Positions 1-9,152 are shown, counted from the stretch's first letter. The stretch: 64,000 nt of DNA from Nevskiaceae bacterium (GCA_024234075.1 JACKOV010000003.1:434001-498000); one strand, 5' to 3'. Translations and numbers: made by a program. The notes: generated by a model not told the origin, from the sequence alone.

Positions 1-49
1 CGAGGAGGCCGGCACGGGCCGGCCCGGCTGAACCCGGCGGCGCCCGTCC

Positions 50-1309
50 ATGGACAAGCTGCAGATCACCGGCGGCACGGCGCTCGAAGGGGAGGTGCGC
101 ATCTCCGGCGCGAAGAATGCCGCTCTGCCGATCCTGGCTGCGACCCTGCTCGCCGACGGCCCGGCGTCGATCGGCAACGTCCCGCATCTGCAGGACGTCA
201 CCACCATGATCGAACTGCTCGGCCGGATGGGCGTGTCGGTCACGGTCGACGAGCGGATGCGGATCGAGGTCGATTGTTCGACGCTGCGCCAGCCGGTCGC
301 CCCCTACGAGCTGGTCAAGACCATGCGCGCCTCGATCCTGGTGCTCGGGCCGCTGCTGGCGCGTTTTGGCCAGGCCGATGTCTCTCTGCCCGGCGGCTGC
401 GCGATCGGTGCCCGGCCGGTCAACATCCACGTCGCCGGCCTGCAGGCGATGGGTGCGAACATCGCCATCGAAAACGGCTACATCCGCGCCAAGGCGGCGC
501 GCCTCAAAGGCACCCGCCTGGTGCTGGAGACGGTCACCGTCACCGGCACCGAGAACCTGATGATGGCGGCGGCCCTGGCCGACGGCGTGACGGTGCTCGA
601 GAACGCCGCGCGCGAGCCCGAGGTCGTCGACCTGGCCAATTTCCTGATCGCGATGGGCGCGAAAATCCGGGGCGCCGGCACCGACACGATCGAGATCGAA
701 GGGGTGGAGCGTTTGCAGGGCGTGCCTTACGAAGTGCTGCCCGATCGCATCGAGGCGGGCACCTACCTGCTCGCCGGCGCGATCACCAGCGGCCGGGTGC
801 GCGTCAAGAACACCCGCCCGGAGCATCTCGACGCGGTGCTGCAGAAGCTCGCCGAAGCCGGCGCTACCGTGACCAGCGGCAGCAACTGGATCGAGGTCGA
901 CATGCGCGGCCGTCGACCGAAGGCCGTCGACGTGCGCACCGCACCGTACCCCGCCTTCCCGACCGACATGCAGGCGCAGTTCGCCGCGCTCAACACCGTC
1001 GCCGACGGCGTCGGCACGATCATCGAGACGATCTTCGAAAACCGCTTCATGCACATGCTCGAGATGCGGCGCATGGGCGCGGAAATCCGCCTCGAAGGCA
1101 ACACCGCGATCATCAAGGGCGTGCCGCAACTGCAAGCCGCGCCGGTCATGGCCACCGACCTGCGCGCCTCCGCCTCGCTGGTCCTGGCCGCCCTGGTCGC
1201 CCACGGCCGCACCGACATCGAGCGCATCTACCACATCGATCGCGGGTACGAGGGGATCGAGGAGAAGCTGGCGCAGCTTGGCGCGAAAATCCGGCGCGTA
1301 CCTAACTAG
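50..1309 (+). CDS. murA: UDP-N-acetylglucosamine 1-carboxyvinyltransferase MurA
   Basis: Catalyses the first committed step of peptidoglycan synthesis in the cytoplasm: enolpyruvyl transfer from PEP to UDP-GlcNAc. The 419-residue length is normal for the family. KNAALPILAA near residue 22 is the substrate-binding signature, and the PEP-attacking cysteine is visible as C117 in LPGGCAIGARPV, so the enzyme should be fosfomycin-sensitive (inference from the family). The frame opens with ATG 9 codons before the GGTALEGEV strand, as in homologues. The gene converges with the degS-like gene, whose stop lies 22 bases beyond the murA stop. It stands apart from the other mur genes, as is usual in gammaproteobacteria. 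Confidence 0.97.
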   Translation: MDKLQITGGTALEGEVRISGAKNAALPILAATLLADGPASIGNVPHLQDVTTMIELLGRMGVSVTVDERMRIEVDCSTLRQPVAPYELVKTMRASILVLGPLLARFGQADVSLPGGCAIGARPVNIHVAGLQAMGANIAIENGYIRAKAARLKGTRLVLETVTVTGTENLMMAAALADGVTVLENAAREPEVVDLANFLIAMGAKIRGAGTDTIEIEGVERLQGVPYEVLPDRIEAGTYLLAGAITSGRVRVKNTRPEHLDAVLQKLAEAGATVTSGSNWIEVDMRGRRPKAVDVRTAPYPAFPTDMQAQFAALNTVADGVGTIIETIFENRFMHMLEMRRMGAEIRLEGNTAIIKGVPQLQAAPVMATDLRASASLVLAALVAHGRTDIERIYHIDRGYEGIEEKLAQLGAKIRRVPN

Positions 1310-1331
1310 GGCTGTTGGTGCGGGCGCCGCT

Positions 1332-2579
1332 TCAGGCTTGAGTACGCGGCCGCTCAGTGATCTCCACCGGTACCGCCGAAGTCTCCCGCCCGCGCTGCAC
1401 CCGGAGTTCGATCTTGGTGCCCGGTTTGGCTTGCGCGACCCGTGCCAGCACTTCCTGGGCACTGCCGACTTCGGTGCCGCCGACCGACAGCACGATGTCG
1501 CCAGGGCGCAGGCCGGCGGCCTGGGCTGGGCTGCCGACGTAGAGGTTGGTGATGACTACGCCGCCGCGTGCCAGGCCGAGCTGGCGTGCCTGGGTTTCCT
1601 CGATGTCTTCGGGGACGACGCCGATCCAGCCGCGTACCACCCGCCCGGTGCTGATGATTTCGGTCAGGACGCCGCGTACCAGGTTCACGGGGATCGCGAA
1701 GCCTATGCCCTCGACGCCGAGGTTCTTGCCGATCACCGCGGTGTTGATACCGACCAGTTCGCCGGCGGCGTTGATCAGCGCACCGCCGGAATTGCCGACG
1801 TTGATCGGCGCATCGGTCTGGATGAAGTTCTCGAAGGTGGCGACGCCGAGCTGGCCGCGGCCGGTGGCGCTGACGATGCCCTGGGTCACGGTCTGCGACA
1901 GGCCGATCGGGTTGCCGATCGTCAGCACCACGTCGCCGACCTGCAGCTGGTCGGAACGGCCGAGCGGCATCACCGGCAGGCGCTCGAGGCCGATGCGCAG
2001 CAGCGCGAGGTCGGTGTCGGGGTCGCGGCCGACGATTTTCGCGTCGGCGACGCGGCCGTCGGCGAGTTGCACGCGGATGGAGTCGGCGTCGGCGATGACG
2101 TGATGGTTGGTGACGATGTGGCCGTCGGCATCGACGATCACGCCCGAGCCGAGCGAGCGCTCGATCCGTTGGCGATAGCGCGGTGCGAGCTCGCCGAAAG
2201 GATCCTCGAACGGATTGCGCGGCACGCGCTCGGTGACCACGCGGGCGGTGTAGACGTTGACGACGGCCGGGGCCGCGCGCTGCACGGCGGGGGCGTAGCT
2301 CGGCAGGCCGGCCGTTGCGGCGGCCGGGACGGGCGCCAGGGTGGCCGCCGGCGCGCCCGGTGCTGCAGCGGCGGTAGTGCCTGGGTCGGTGCCCGCGCCA
2401 GCGCTGGCCGGAGCGCCGTCCGAAGTTGACCGGGCGGCGGGCAGGGCGGCCGTATTGCCGCCGGTTGCGCCGGCCCCGGGCAACAGCTCGGGCCGGAACA
2501 CCACGATCAGGAAGGCGAGCGCCAACCCGCCCACCACCGAGCCGGCGAGAAATACAAGACCGCTTTGCGCGCGATTCAT
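1332..2579 (-). CDS. degS: DegS/AlgW-type membrane-anchored serine protease with one PDZ domain
   Basis: Likely periplasmic stress-sensing protease that starts cleavage of an RseA/MucA-type anti-sigma factor (family knowledge). The 415 residues read as: a transmembrane anchor at about 8-28, an Ala/Pro/Thr-rich linker at about 36-92, a trypsin-like domain, and a single C-terminal PDZ domain at about 315-405. The triad is H160 in TNHHVI, D190 in DTDLALL and S264 in GNSGGAL. A single PDZ domain plus an uncleaved N-terminal anchor separates DegS from DegP/DegQ. The frame is open 30 codons further upstream, but ATG 2579 places the anchor directly at the N terminus and is preferred. The linker is longer than in E. 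coli DegS. Confidence 0.88.
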   Translation of the reverse strand: MNRAQSGLVFLAGSVVGGLALAFLIVVFRPELLPGAGATGGNTAALPAARSTSDGAPASAGAGTDPGTTAAAAPGAPAATLAPVPAAATAGLPSYAPAVQRAAPAVVNVYTARVVTERVPRNPFEDPFGELAPRYRQRIERSLGSGVIVDADGHIVTNHHVIADADSIRVQLADGRVADAKIVGRDPDTDLALLRIGLERLPVMPLGRSDQLQVGDVVLTIGNPIGLSQTVTQGIVSATGRGQLGVATFENFIQTDAPINVGNSGGALINAAGELVGINTAVIGKNLGVEGIGFAIPVNLVRGVLTEIISTGRVVRGWIGVVPEDIEETQARQLGLARGGVVITNLYVGSPAQAAGLRPGDIVLSVGGTEVGSAQEVLARVAQAKPGTKIELRVQRGRETSAVPVEITERPRTQA

Positions 2580-2682
2580 CTGGTCGTGGTTTCCGTGACG
2601 CAATGGCCGCGAGCCGGATGGCGCGCACGCCGTGACACTCTCGACCGACGCTGCGTCTCCCGTCGGCAAGCAAGCCCGTGTG

Positions 2683-2688
2683 TATAAT
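2683..2688 (+). promoter_or_regulatory. Candidate -10 element for petABC
   Basis: A perfect TATAAT lies 61 bases before petA in the 170-base gap between the divergent degS-like and petA genes. No convincing -35 hexamer is visible 16-18 bases upstream, so this is a tentative promoter call based on one element and its position. Confidence 0.35.
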
Positions 2689-2749
2689 GCGCCGCTTCCC
2701 TGAAATACGAATAGCGCCCCCCCTCGAATGGGTGAGTGGAGAGCCTGTG

Positions 2750-3415
2750 ATGAGCGACGACGTGATCAACCCCCAGGACGTCGACCTGAGCCGGCGCAAG
2801 TTCCTGATCGCAGCCACGACCGCCACCGGCGCCGTGGGCGCGGTTTTTGCGGCCGTGCCCTTCGTGGCGTCCTGGAAACCTTCCGAGCGGGCCCGCGCCA
2901 TGGGTGCGCCGACGGAAATCGACCTGAGCAAGCTCGAGCCCGGCCAGATGGTGGTGTCGAGCTGGCGGCGGCAGCCCATTTATGTCGTGCACCGCACGCC
3001 GGAGATGGTGGCGGCGCTAACCAAGAATGATTCGCAACTGAAGGATCCGCAGTCGAAGGATTCCGATCAGCCCGAATACGCCAAGAACGAGGCGCGTTCG
3101 GTCAAGCCGGAATTCCTGGTCATCTACGCCGCCTGCACCCACCTCGGTTGCCTGCCGAAGCAGCATTTCAACCCGGGCGATCCGGTGGTCGGCGCCGACT
3201 GGCCGGGCGGCTTCTTCTGCCCCTGCCACGGCTCGAAGTTCGATCTCGCCGGCCGGGTGTTCAGCGGCTCGCCGGCCTCGACCAACCTGCGCGTCCCGCC
3301 GCACAGCTTCCAGCAGCAGCTGCTGGTGATCGGCGTCGATGAAAGCGCGGCGGCCGTGGCTGCCCGGGTCGAACCTGCTTCCCTGTCGTCCAACGATCCT
3401 CGAGGTGTCGCCTGA
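2750..3415 (+). CDS. petA: Ubiquinol-cytochrome c reductase Rieske iron-sulfur subunit
   Basis: The 2Fe-2S subunit of the cytochrome bc1 complex; it moves an electron from ubiquinol at the Qo site to cytochrome c1. In 221 residues there is a twin-arginine-type N-terminal anchor (LSRRKFLIAATT at 13-24, hydrophobic to about 40). The two Rieske boxes are CTHLGC (C129, H131, C134) and CPCHGS (C157, C159, H160). C129, H131, C157 and H160 should bind the cluster, and C134-C159 should form the disulfide. ATG 2750 follows a GGAGAG; an upstream ATG at 2678 would put extra residues before the Tat signal. The stop overlaps the petB start as TGATG. Confidence 0.96.
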   Translation: MSDDVINPQDVDLSRRKFLIAATTATGAVGAVFAAVPFVASWKPSERARAMGAPTEIDLSKLEPGQMVVSSWRRQPIYVVHRTPEMVAALTKNDSQLKDPQSKDSDQPEYAKNEARSVKPEFLVIYAACTHLGCLPKQHFNPGDPVVGADWPGGFFCPCHGSKFDLAGRVFSGSPASTNLRVPPHSFQQQLLVIGVDESAAAVAARVEPASLSSNDPRGVA

Positions 3416-4674
3416 TGGCCGCCGTTCCCGAATCCAGCGCCGGCGCTGCTCCCGAGGCGCGCGGCTTTCGTGCCTGGCTCAACAAGCGGATGCCGGTCGA
3501 TGCCTTCGTCGCCGAGCAGCTGACGGGCTACTACGCACCCAAGAACTTCAACATCTGGTACTTCTTCGGTTCGCTCGCGCTGCTGGTGTTCGTCATGCAG
3601 ATCCTGACCGGGATCTTCCTGACGATGCACTACAAGCCGGGCGAGATGATCGCGTTCGACTCGGTCGAATACATCATGCGCGAGGTCGAATGGGGGTGGC
3701 TGATCCGCTACCTGCATTCCACCGGCGCATCGTTCTTTTTCATCGTCGTCTATCTGCACATGTTCCGGGCGCTGATGTACGGCTCGTACCGGGCGCCGCG
3801 CGAGCTGCTGTGGCTGCTGGGCATGGCGCTCTATCTCGCGCTGATGGCCGAAGCCTTCATGGGCTACGTGCTGCCCTGGGGCAACATGTCGTACTGGGGC
3901 GCGCAGGTGATCGTCAACCTCTTCGGCACGATTCCGGTGATCGGACCGGGGCTGGTGGAGTGGATCCGCGGCGACTACGGCATCGCCGATGCGACGCTGA
4001 ACCGCTTCTTCGCGCTGCACGTCATCGCGGTGCCGTTCGCGATCGCGCTGCTGGTGGTGCTGCACCTGGTCGCGCTGCGCCAGACCGGTTCGAACAACCC
4101 GGACGGCATCGAGATCAAGAAGAACCTCGGGGCGGACGGCAAGCCGGTCGACGGCATTCCGTTCCACCCCTACTACACGGTCAAGGACATCCTCGGCGTC
4201 GGCGTGTTCCTGATGATCTTCTGCGCCGTGGTGTTCTTCGTGCCGACTTTCGGCGGCCTGTTCCTCGAGAAGCCGAACTTCGAGCCGGCCAATCCGTTGT
4301 CGACGCCCGAGCACATCGCGCCGGTGTGGTACTTCACCGCTTTCTACGCGATGCTGCGTGCGGTGCCGGACCAGCAGATGGGCGCGCTGATCATGCTGCT
4401 GTCGATCGTGGTGCTGTTCTTCCTGCCCTGGCTCGATCGTTCGCCGGTCAAGTCGATCCGCTACAAGGGCATGCTGTCGAAAATCGCGCTGACGCTGTTC
4501 GTCATCACGTTCATCGCGCTGTCCTATCTCGGCCTGCAGCCTGCCGATGGCGTCTACGTGCTGCTGGCGCGTATCTTCACGGTGCTGTACTTCGCGTTCT
4601 TCCTGCTGATGCCGTGGTACACGCGTGCCGAGAAAACCAAGCCCGTCCCGCAGAGGGTTACGTATCATGCTTAA
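3415..4674 (+). CDS. petB: Cytochrome b subunit of the bc1 complex
   Basis: Integral membrane core of ubiquinol:cytochrome c reductase, holding hemes bL and bH and both quinone sites. It has 419 residues with eight or more hydrophobic segments. The axial heme histidines visible in the expected pairs are H101/H115 and H202/H217. The Qo-loop motif reads PVWY where mitochondrial proteins have PEWY, a variant common in beta- and gammaproteobacteria. SNNPDG follows the second histidine pair. The gene overlaps petA by one base and petC by eight, so the three are translationally coupled in the order of the standard pet operon. Confidence 0.97.
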   Translation: MAAVPESSAGAAPEARGFRAWLNKRMPVDAFVAEQLTGYYAPKNFNIWYFFGSLALLVFVMQILTGIFLTMHYKPGEMIAFDSVEYIMREVEWGWLIRYLHSTGASFFFIVVYLHMFRALMYGSYRAPRELLWLLGMALYLALMAEAFMGYVLPWGNMSYWGAQVIVNLFGTIPVIGPGLVEWIRGDYGIADATLNRFFALHVIAVPFAIALLVVLHLVALRQTGSNNPDGIEIKKNLGADGKPVDGIPFHPYYTVKDILGVGVFLMIFCAVVFFVPTFGGLFLEKPNFEPANPLSTPEHIAPVWYFTAFYAMLRAVPDQQMGALIMLLSIVVLFFLPWLDRSPVKSIRYKGMLSKIALTLFVITFIALSYLGLQPADGVYVLLARIFTVLYFAFFLLMPWYTRAEKTKPVPQRVTYHA

Positions 4675-5500
4675 GCAGCCGGCAATGCTCCGGGCGTTGC
4701 TCATCCAGGTTGCGTTCGTCGTCCCGACGATCGCGTTAGCCCAGGAGCCCACCGCCGCCGGCGGAGCGGCGCCGGCGGCAGAAGGTGCCGGACATGCGGA
4801 CCAGCATGTCGACTGGAGTCACTGGACGGCCGGCAACGAAATCAACAACCGCGACTCGCTGCAGCGCGGCGCGCGGAATTTCGTCGCCTACTGCTCCGGC
4901 TGCCACTCGCTCAAGTACAGCCGCTATTCGCGCGTCGGCCAGGATCTGTCGATCCCCGACGAGCAGCTCGAGCAGTTCATCGTGCCGCCGGGCGAAAGCA
5001 AGAACGGCTACATGCTGACCACGCTCTCGACCGCCGACGGCGAGGCCTGGTTCGGCAAGGCGCCGCCCGATCTGTCGCTGATCGCCCGCGCCAAGGGTAC
5101 GGACTACGTCTTCCGCTTCCTGAAGACGTTCTACGCCGATCCGAACTCGCCGACCGGGGTCAACAACCTGGCGCTGCCCGGCACGGCAATGCCGCATGTG
5201 CTGTCAGATCTGCAGGGCGTGAACGCCGGTGTGTTCCGCGAGGTCGAAGTGCCGGCGCACGGCGACGTGCCGGCGTCCACCAAGGCCGAGTTCGTGCGCT
5301 TCGAGCGCTATGCCCCGGGCAAACTGTCTGAGGCCCAGTATGACGAAGTGGTGCGCGACATCGTCAATTTCCTCGACTACGTCGGGGAGCCGGCCAAGGC
5401 GAGGCGCATTTCGATCGGTGTCTGGGTGGTGTTGTTCCTGTTCGCGTTCTCCGGTATCGCCTATCTGCTGAAGCAGGAGTACTGGAAGGACGTGAAGTAG
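4667..5500 (+). CDS. petC: Cytochrome c1
   Basis: Membrane-anchored c-type cytochrome of the bc1 complex that passes electrons from the Rieske centre to a soluble or membrane cytochrome c. The 277 residues begin with a cleavable signal (predicted cut after TIALA, residue 25). One covalent heme site, CSGCH, lies at 76-80. The sixth-ligand region reads GTAMPHV, and a C-terminal anchor (GVWVVLFLFAFSGIAYLL) precedes a basic tail. ATG 4667 is chosen because AGAGGG lies ten bases upstream and the signal peptide starts there; the frame is open a further 14 codons inside petB. Last gene of the pet operon. Confidence 0.96.
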   Translation: MLKQPAMLRALLIQVAFVVPTIALAQEPTAAGGAAPAAEGAGHADQHVDWSHWTAGNEINNRDSLQRGARNFVAYCSGCHSLKYSRYSRVGQDLSIPDEQLEQFIVPPGESKNGYMLTTLSTADGEAWFGKAPPDLSLIARAKGTDYVFRFLKTFYADPNSPTGVNNLALPGTAMPHVLSDLQGVNAGVFREVEVPAHGDVPASTKAEFVRFERYAPGKLSEAQYDEVVRDIVNFLDYVGEPAKARRISIGVWVVLFLFAFSGIAYLLKQEYWKDVK

Positions 5501-5540
5501 TCGCGTCGACGGCGGGCGCGGCCGGACCGGAGGTCCAGGC

Positions 5541-6164
5541 GTGTCGATTCGACGATCAGCGATGACGTTGTTCTCGGCGCCGCACGATGCGTGGAGCCAC
5601 CGCACGCGGATCGTGCTCGCCGAGAAGGGTATTCCGGTAGAGATCATCGACGTCGAGCCGGGGCGCTTGCCCGAGGATCTGCTCGACCTCAACCCCTATC
5701 ACAGCGTGCCGACGCTGGTCGATCGCGATCTGGTGCTGTACGACTCGCGGGTCATCATCGAGTATCTCGACGAGCGTTTCCCGCATCCGCCGCTGATGCC
5801 GGTGGATCCGGTGTCGCGGGCACAGACGCGATTGATGCTGCATCGGCTGGAACGCGACTGGTACGTCGCGGCGGCGGTGCTCGATGCCGGCCAGGACCGC
5901 GACGGGCAGGCCGCGTGCCGCAAGGAGTTGCGCGAAACCGTGATGCAGAGCGCCGACCTGTTCAAGCTGAAGCCCTATTTCCTCAGCACCGAATTCACGC
6001 TGGTCGATGCGACGCTGGCGCCGATCCTATGGCGTCTGCCGCACTGGGGGATCGATCTGCCCGCGGCGCAGGCGCAGCCGATCATGCGTTACGCGCAACG
6101 CGTGTTCTCCCGTCCGGGCTTCCGCACGAGTCTGTCGGTTGCCGAACAGGCCATGCGGGGCTGA
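5541..6164 (+). CDS. sspA: Stringent starvation protein A, GST-fold RNA polymerase-associated regulator
   Basis: SspA binds RNA polymerase and adjusts transcription in stationary phase and acid stress (family knowledge). The 207 residues form a thioredoxin-like N-terminal GST domain (LFSAPHDAWSHRTRIVLAEK) and an all-helical C-terminal domain. The usual catalytic Ser/Cys of true GSTs is not obvious, as expected for SspA. The start is GTG 5541, supported by GGAGGT at 5529-5534 six bases upstream; ATG 5562 (MTLFSAP) is a weaker alternative. It lies 40 bases after petC and 47 before sspB, so it may share the pet transcript. Confidence 0.92.
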   Translation: MSIRRSAMTLFSAPHDAWSHRTRIVLAEKGIPVEIIDVEPGRLPEDLLDLNPYHSVPTLVDRDLVLYDSRVIIEYLDERFPHPPLMPVDPVSRAQTRLMLHRLERDWYVAAAVLDAGQDRDGQAACRKELRETVMQSADLFKLKPYFLSTEFTLVDATLAPILWRLPHWGIDLPAAQAQPIMRYAQRVFSRPGFRTSLSVAEQAMRG

Positions 6165-6211
6165 CGCATGGCATCGATCCGCGACCCGGGCGTCGCGCAG
6201 CGGCGTCCGGC

Positions 6212-6655
6212 ATGACCACGCCGCCTCTCCCGTCCCGGCGCCCGTATCTGCTGCGCGCCATGCATCACTGGATGAGCGACTGCGGCTACACGCCGCACGT
6301 GATCGTCAATGCCGAAGCGGCCGAGGCGCGACTGCCGCGCGCCTATGTGCGCGACGGCCGGATCGTGCTGAATCTCAGTTATACCGCGACCCAGCGGCTC
6401 GATATCGGCAACGAGTGGGTCGAATTCGATGCGCGTTTTTCCGGGGCCGTGCAGCATGTGAGCTTCCCGGTCTCGGCCGTGCTCGGCGTGTATGCGCGCG
6501 AGACCGGTGAGGGCATGGTGTTTTCGGAGCAGGAGGACGGTGGGCCCGAGGCACCGCCGCCGTCGGGACCCGGCGCAGGCCCCGACGGGCCGTCCGGACC
6601 TGCACCCGAGGAACCGCCGCCTGCCCGGCGACCGCAGCTGAAGGTCGTCAAGTAG
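6212..6655 (+). CDS. sspB: ClpXP adaptor protein SspB
   Basis: Adaptor that delivers ssrA-tagged peptides from stalled ribosomes to the ClpXP protease. The 147 residues have a compact substrate-binding domain at 5-110 (RPYLLRAMHHWMSDCGYTPH, then VRDGRIVLNLSYTA). A Pro/Gly/Glu-rich flexible linker follows, then the ClpX-binding tail ending RRPQLKVVK, close to the E. coli tail pattern RPxLRVVK. ATG 6212 is the first start that keeps the domain intact. Its position after sspA is the conserved order. Confidence 0.94.
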   Translation: MTTPPLPSRRPYLLRAMHHWMSDCGYTPHVIVNAEAAEARLPRAYVRDGRIVLNLSYTATQRLDIGNEWVEFDARFSGAVQHVSFPVSAVLGVYARETGEGMVFSEQEDGGPEAPPPSGPGAGPDGPSGPAPEEPPPARRPQLKVVK

Positions 6656-6724
6656 CCGTCGCAGCGTGCGTCCGGCGGATCCGCCCGGGCGGGCCCCACG
6701 ATGTCGGGGAATTCCTGCCGCGGT

Positions 6725-7099
6725 TCAGCCGGCTTCGAAGGCGTGCGGTATCCATTCGATCTGCCAGCGCGACAGGCCGGGCGTGACCACGGCGACGTCG
6801 AAGCGCACTGGCAGTTTCGCGAGCTCGGGGCGCTGTTGCAACAGCTGGCGGGTGGTGGTGACGATGCGGCGTCGTTTGCCCGGATCGACGCTGGCGGCGC
6901 CGCCGCCGAAGCGGTCGTCGGAGCGCATCCGCACTTCGATGATGCGCAGTACGCCCCGTTCGCAGGCCACGAGATCGAGCTCGCCGCAGCGCCGGCGGTA
7001 GTTGCGCAGCAGCAGGGTCGCGCCGCATTCGAGCACCGCGGCAGCGACCAGGTCTTCGGCCCGTCGTCCGAGCGCGTTTCGATCCGGCGTCGACCTCAA
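6725..7099 (-). CDS. yraN: YraN family (UPF0102) nuclease-fold protein
   Basis: Small protein of a widespread family with a restriction-endonuclease-like fold and uncertain cellular role. It carries the family pattern: GRRAEDL near the start, then GELDLVA and IIEVRMR, matching the E-x-D-L ... E-V-K/R acidic motif, followed by KRRRIV. No ATG or GTG lies in frame near the expected N terminus. A TTG at 7099 overlaps the lpoA stop as TTGA and gives 124 residues, the usual length, so TTG is the chosen start by inference. It is translationally coupled to lpoA, as in the conserved rsmI-lpoA-yraN neighbourhood. Confidence 0.82.
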   Translation of the reverse strand: MRSTPDRNALGRRAEDLVAAAVLECGATLLLRNYRRRCGELDLVACERGVLRIIEVRMRSDDRFGGGAASVDPGKRRRIVTTTRQLLQQRPELAKLPVRFDVAVVTPGLSRWQIEWIPHAFEAG

Positions 7100-9087
7100 G
7101 TGCCGCCCGCGCCATCGAGCGCGCGCGGCAGGCCATTGCGGATCTGCGCCCAGTCGAGATCGCGTCGCACGCGGCGTTCGGCATCGAGCCACAGCCGGCC
7201 GGTGGCGCCGTCGACCGGCGCCATCGTGCCGCGGCCGGCACTGCGCAGCCCCTGATAGATCAGCCAGGCGTCGTAGCCGAAGGCATATAGTCGTCCGCGG
7301 CCCCGCACGTCCGGGCCCCAGGCTTCGAGGGTCGCGCTGCGCAGCCGTTCCGCCGTGCCTGGCATGCCGAGCATCCAGGGCATGTCGGGAAACAGCAGGC
7401 CGTCGAGATCGGCGTTGCCGCTGAGCCCCGGTTCGTAGGCATCCGAGGTCGCATAGGCGGGCAGGTCGCCGGCGAAATGGAAGCGCAGTTGCGGCCGCAG
7501 CTGACGCGCGGTCGCCGAAGGCGCCGGCGTGAACAGCAGCTCGATGTCGGCGCGGCGCCGGGGCTGGAAAGCGAGCGTCGTACCGAGTGCGCTTTCGAGG
7601 CGCTTCTGACGGGTCTGGCTCTCCTTGAGACGCAGCACGGTCTGGATGGGATCGGAATAGTCGTTGCGGCCGGCCGCGTAACTGACCGCATCGAGCACCT
7701 GGCCGCCGCCGCTCTCGAGTTCGCTGCGGAAGGCGCTCAGCACGCGCGTTCCCCAGTCGCCCTCGGGCACGAGCGCGACCGCACGGCGTCGGCCGTCGGC
7801 CAGCGCGCGGCGCGCCACCAGCCGCGCCTCGTCTTCGGGCGAAAGCGCGTACTGGTAGAAGTTCTGCGGCGCTGCGGCTTCGGGCGCGAGGAAGTTCAGT
7901 GCCAGCAGCGGCGGGCGGCGTACCGTGGCGTCGGCGGCGGCGATGACCTCTTCGCGTGTCAGCGGGCCGATCACGAACTCGGCGCCGGCACGCTGCGCGT
8001 CGATCAGCGCTTCGGCGACGCTGGTCGCGCCCGTGTCGTAGAAGCGCAAGTCCGGTCGAGACGCAGCGGGCGTCGCGTAGTAGCCGGCCAGCAGGCCGTC
8101 GCGGATCTGCGCCGCGGCGCCGGCATTGCGACCGCTGATCGGCAGCAGCACCGCGACATGCGCGCCGGGCTGCGTCTGGCCGGCAGTCGTCGGCCCGCTG
8201 AAATCGGTGCGTAGCAACTCGGCCGCCGGATGCGAGGGGTTGCGTGCGCGCCAGGCGGCGATCGCCGGCGCGACGCCGCCACGCTCGACCTGCGCCGCGA
8301 TCGGCCCGAGTTCGAGCCAACCGCGCACGATTGCATCGCCGTCAGCCGCGGTGGGCTCGAGCTTGATGCCGCGGGCGCTGGCTTCGCGCAACTGTGCGAA
8401 CAGTTCGCGACGGGCCTGCAGCTTCGCGCCGGAATCGGTCAGCAGCTGCTCGCGGGCCAGCTCGGCGCGGATGCCCTCGGCCGGCCGGTTGGTCGCGAAT
8501 GCCAGTTTCTGGCGCAGCGCGTGGTAGCGCAGCTGCGCCGCCGGTTCGCGCGGCCGGCCGGCGGCTTCGAGTTGCTGCCAGGCGCGCTGCGCCTCGCCGG
8601 CCGCGAGCAGCAGCTCGATGTCGAGCAGCCGCAACTCGGCGCTTTGCGCCGTCGAGGGCGTGCCGGACACCTGCGCCAGGACGCGCCGCGCTTCGGCGAC
8701 ACGGCCGGCCGCGAGCCACTCGCGGGCGGCGCCGAGCAGGTAGTCGGTGCCGGCGCTGCCGGGATTGTCGTCGGCGAGTTTTTCGTACTCGCGCGCGGCG
8801 GCGTCGTGCTCGCCGCGCTGCGCCAGCGCTTCGGCGCGCTGCAGCGAGCCCGGGCCGGCCGCCGCGCCGCCGAGGCTCTGGCAGCCGGCCAGCAGCAGCA
8901 AGGCGGCGGCTAGCAGCAGCACCGACAGCGCGGCCGGCCAGCTTCGCGGGCAGGGCGATGCGTGGCGGAGGGGCGTCGCGTGACCGGCGCGCGCGCCGCA
9001 GGAGGCTGCGACCGCGGTGATGTCGGCGGTGGCGGGGAATTTCAGGGACGACCCGGCATCGAGCGCTGCGGACGAGTGGTTCAGCAT
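7096..9087 (-). CDS. lpoA: LpoA, outer-membrane lipoprotein activator of penicillin-binding protein 1A
   Basis: LpoA reaches from the outer membrane to stimulate the transpeptidase of PBP1A (family knowledge). The 663 residues comprise a long leader with a hydrophobic stretch ending in the lipobox LLAGC, a helical TPR-like N-terminal half (repeats such as RAEALAQRGEHDAAAREYEKLA), and a C-terminal periplasmic-binding-protein fold (HVAVLLPISGRNAGAAAQIR onward). ATG 9087 has GAGAGGG about ten bases upstream. The leader before the hydrophobic core is unusually long (about 50 residues), so a shorter start is possible, though I see none better. Divergent from rsmI across 65 bases. Confidence 0.85.
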   Translation of the reverse strand: MLNHSSAALDAGSSLKFPATADITAVAASCGARAGHATPLRHASPCPRSWPAALSVLLLAAALLLLAGCQSLGGAAAGPGSLQRAEALAQRGEHDAAAREYEKLADDNPGSAGTDYLLGAAREWLAAGRVAEARRVLAQVSGTPSTAQSAELRLLDIELLLAAGEAQRAWQQLEAAGRPREPAAQLRYHALRQKLAFATNRPAEGIRAELAREQLLTDSGAKLQARRELFAQLREASARGIKLEPTAADGDAIVRGWLELGPIAAQVERGGVAPAIAAWRARNPSHPAAELLRTDFSGPTTAGQTQPGAHVAVLLPISGRNAGAAAQIRDGLLAGYYATPAASRPDLRFYDTGATSVAEALIDAQRAGAEFVIGPLTREEVIAAADATVRRPPLLALNFLAPEAAAPQNFYQYALSPEDEARLVARRALADGRRRAVALVPEGDWGTRVLSAFRSELESGGGQVLDAVSYAAGRNDYSDPIQTVLRLKESQTRQKRLESALGTTLAFQPRRRADIELLFTPAPSATARQLRPQLRFHFAGDLPAYATSDAYEPGLSGNADLDGLLFPDMPWMLGMPGTAERLRSATLEAWGPDVRGRGRLYAFGYDAWLIYQGLRSAGRGTMAPVDGATGRLWLDAERRVRRDLDWAQIRNGLPRALDGAGGT

Positions 9088-9152
9088 GGATTGAATACCC
9101 TCTCGGCGAAAGGCAGGATGCCCGGAGCCAGCGAAGAACAAGCGAAATTATA

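Noticed and set aside
3124..4752. 542-codon minus-strand frame across petB
   Set aside because: A shadow of petB; rich in His, Arg and Gln, with no recognisable fold.
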